Assembly (NCBI GenBank): GCA_020058145.1
Contig: JAGVEP010000242.1
Coordinates: forward strand, 1 to 5,561
Direction: 5' to 3'
DNA length: 5,561 nt
Origin: Phycisphaerae bacterium
GTDB lineage: Bacteria; Planctomycetota; Phycisphaerae; UBA1845; Fen-1342
This document shows positions 5,326 through 5,561 of this stretch, in pieces. How positions within the stretch are numbered: the first letter of the stretch is position 1; every line of letters starts with the position of its first letter. Below the pieces are notes generated by a model that was not told the origin of the DNA, searched no databases, and saw only the letters and a list, made by a program, of their open reading frames with translations. Position numbers and translations under genes: made by a program.

Positions 5326-5561
5326 ATGTACTTCCGCGCACTGTCTACGACCGTTGTTCTGGCCCTGTCGACGAATCTGGTGGCTTCGGCCGACGTGCTC
5401 ACCGCCGGTGAGCAGGCGTACCACCGGTACGAGTGGCGGGCCAACACCTTCAAGCCCAGCGCGCAGCACGAGGCGGCCGTCGCCGTGGACCGCGACGGCG
5501 GGATCATCAGCGTCTGGTCCAGCCGTCGGCAGAACGCTGGCCGCGCGGGGGTTTACGCCCA
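5326..5561 (+). CDS. N-terminus of a secreted protein with a probable beta-repeat (3' end outside window)
   Basis: Seventy-eight codons are open from ATG 5326 to the window edge. Residues 1-22 are a signal peptide (MYFRALSTTVVLALSTNLVASA, trimmed here to its visible features: short basic start, hydrophobic VVLALST core, ASA cleavage site). The mature chain starts DVLTAGEQAYH. Residues 53-78 (EAAVAVDRDGGIISVWSSRR, then GVYA at 75-78) resemble the first copy of the repeat 'AVA.D.DG.FVVVW.S.GQDG.G.GVYAQR' seen in many bacterial secreted proteins and probably forming a beta-propeller-like fold. The next codon begins CA, consistent with the usual Q. No enzyme motif is visible and the function cannot be stated. 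It is 131 bases after the cysteine peptidase gene on the same strand, and whether it too ends in a dockerin-like tail cannot be seen. Confidence 0.8.
   Translation, partial: MYFRALSTTVVLALSTNLVASADVLTAGEQAYHRYEWRANTFKPSAQHEAAVAVDRDGGIISVWSSRRQNAGRAGVYA

Noticed and set aside
4367..5341. Reverse-strand open frame of 324 residues
   Set aside because: Antisense to the shared cassette. A comparable antisense frame (2611-3228) exists over the other cassette and reflects the repeat, not a gene.

Overview
The window looks like chromosomal DNA of a GC-rich planctomycete or a related PVC-group bacterium. The taxonomic call is an inference from three things: high GC with GC-rich third codon positions, large secreted proteins that end in a two-repeat dockerin-like module of the GDLNCDG...DD type, and such proteins standing next to each other without any cellulose-degrading genes. 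All supported genes lie on the plus strand. There are no RNA genes, mobile elements, tRNAs or CRISPR arrays that I can see.

Layout: (1) bases 1-126 are the last 41 codons of a secreted protein entering from the left, ending in a dockerin-like repeat. (2) Bases 127-336 are intergenic: a strong GC-rich hairpin terminator, a weaker hairpin, a perfect TATAAT, and a leader in which the octamer GTGGCACG recurs. (3) Bases 337-3081 encode a 914-residue secreted zinc metallopeptidase (FTP-like propeptide, transthyretin-like insert, HEYGH zinc site) with a long C-terminal tail. (4) Bases 3082-3226 hold three short hairpins and a possible weak promoter. (5) Bases 3227-5194 encode a 655-residue secreted papain-family cysteine peptidase with a cathepsin B-like pro-region and the same C-terminal tail. 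(6) Bases 5195-5325 hold one imperfect hairpin. (7) Bases 5326-5561 begin a third secreted protein with a signal peptide and what looks like the first copy of an 'AVD.DG...VW.S' beta-repeat; it runs off the window.

The most striking point is that two peptidases of unrelated fold and chemistry (zinc gluzincin and papain-like thiol protease) carry the same three-part C-terminal cassette: a BACON-like beta-sandwich, a MAM/immune-inhibitor-A-like jelly roll and a dockerin-like pair of calcium-binding loops. The upstream gene also ends in the last of these modules. This suggests an extracellular proteolytic gene set that shares one targeting or anchoring tail, while the catalytic front ends have been swapped. 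The binding partner of the tail is not in the window and cannot be named from it.
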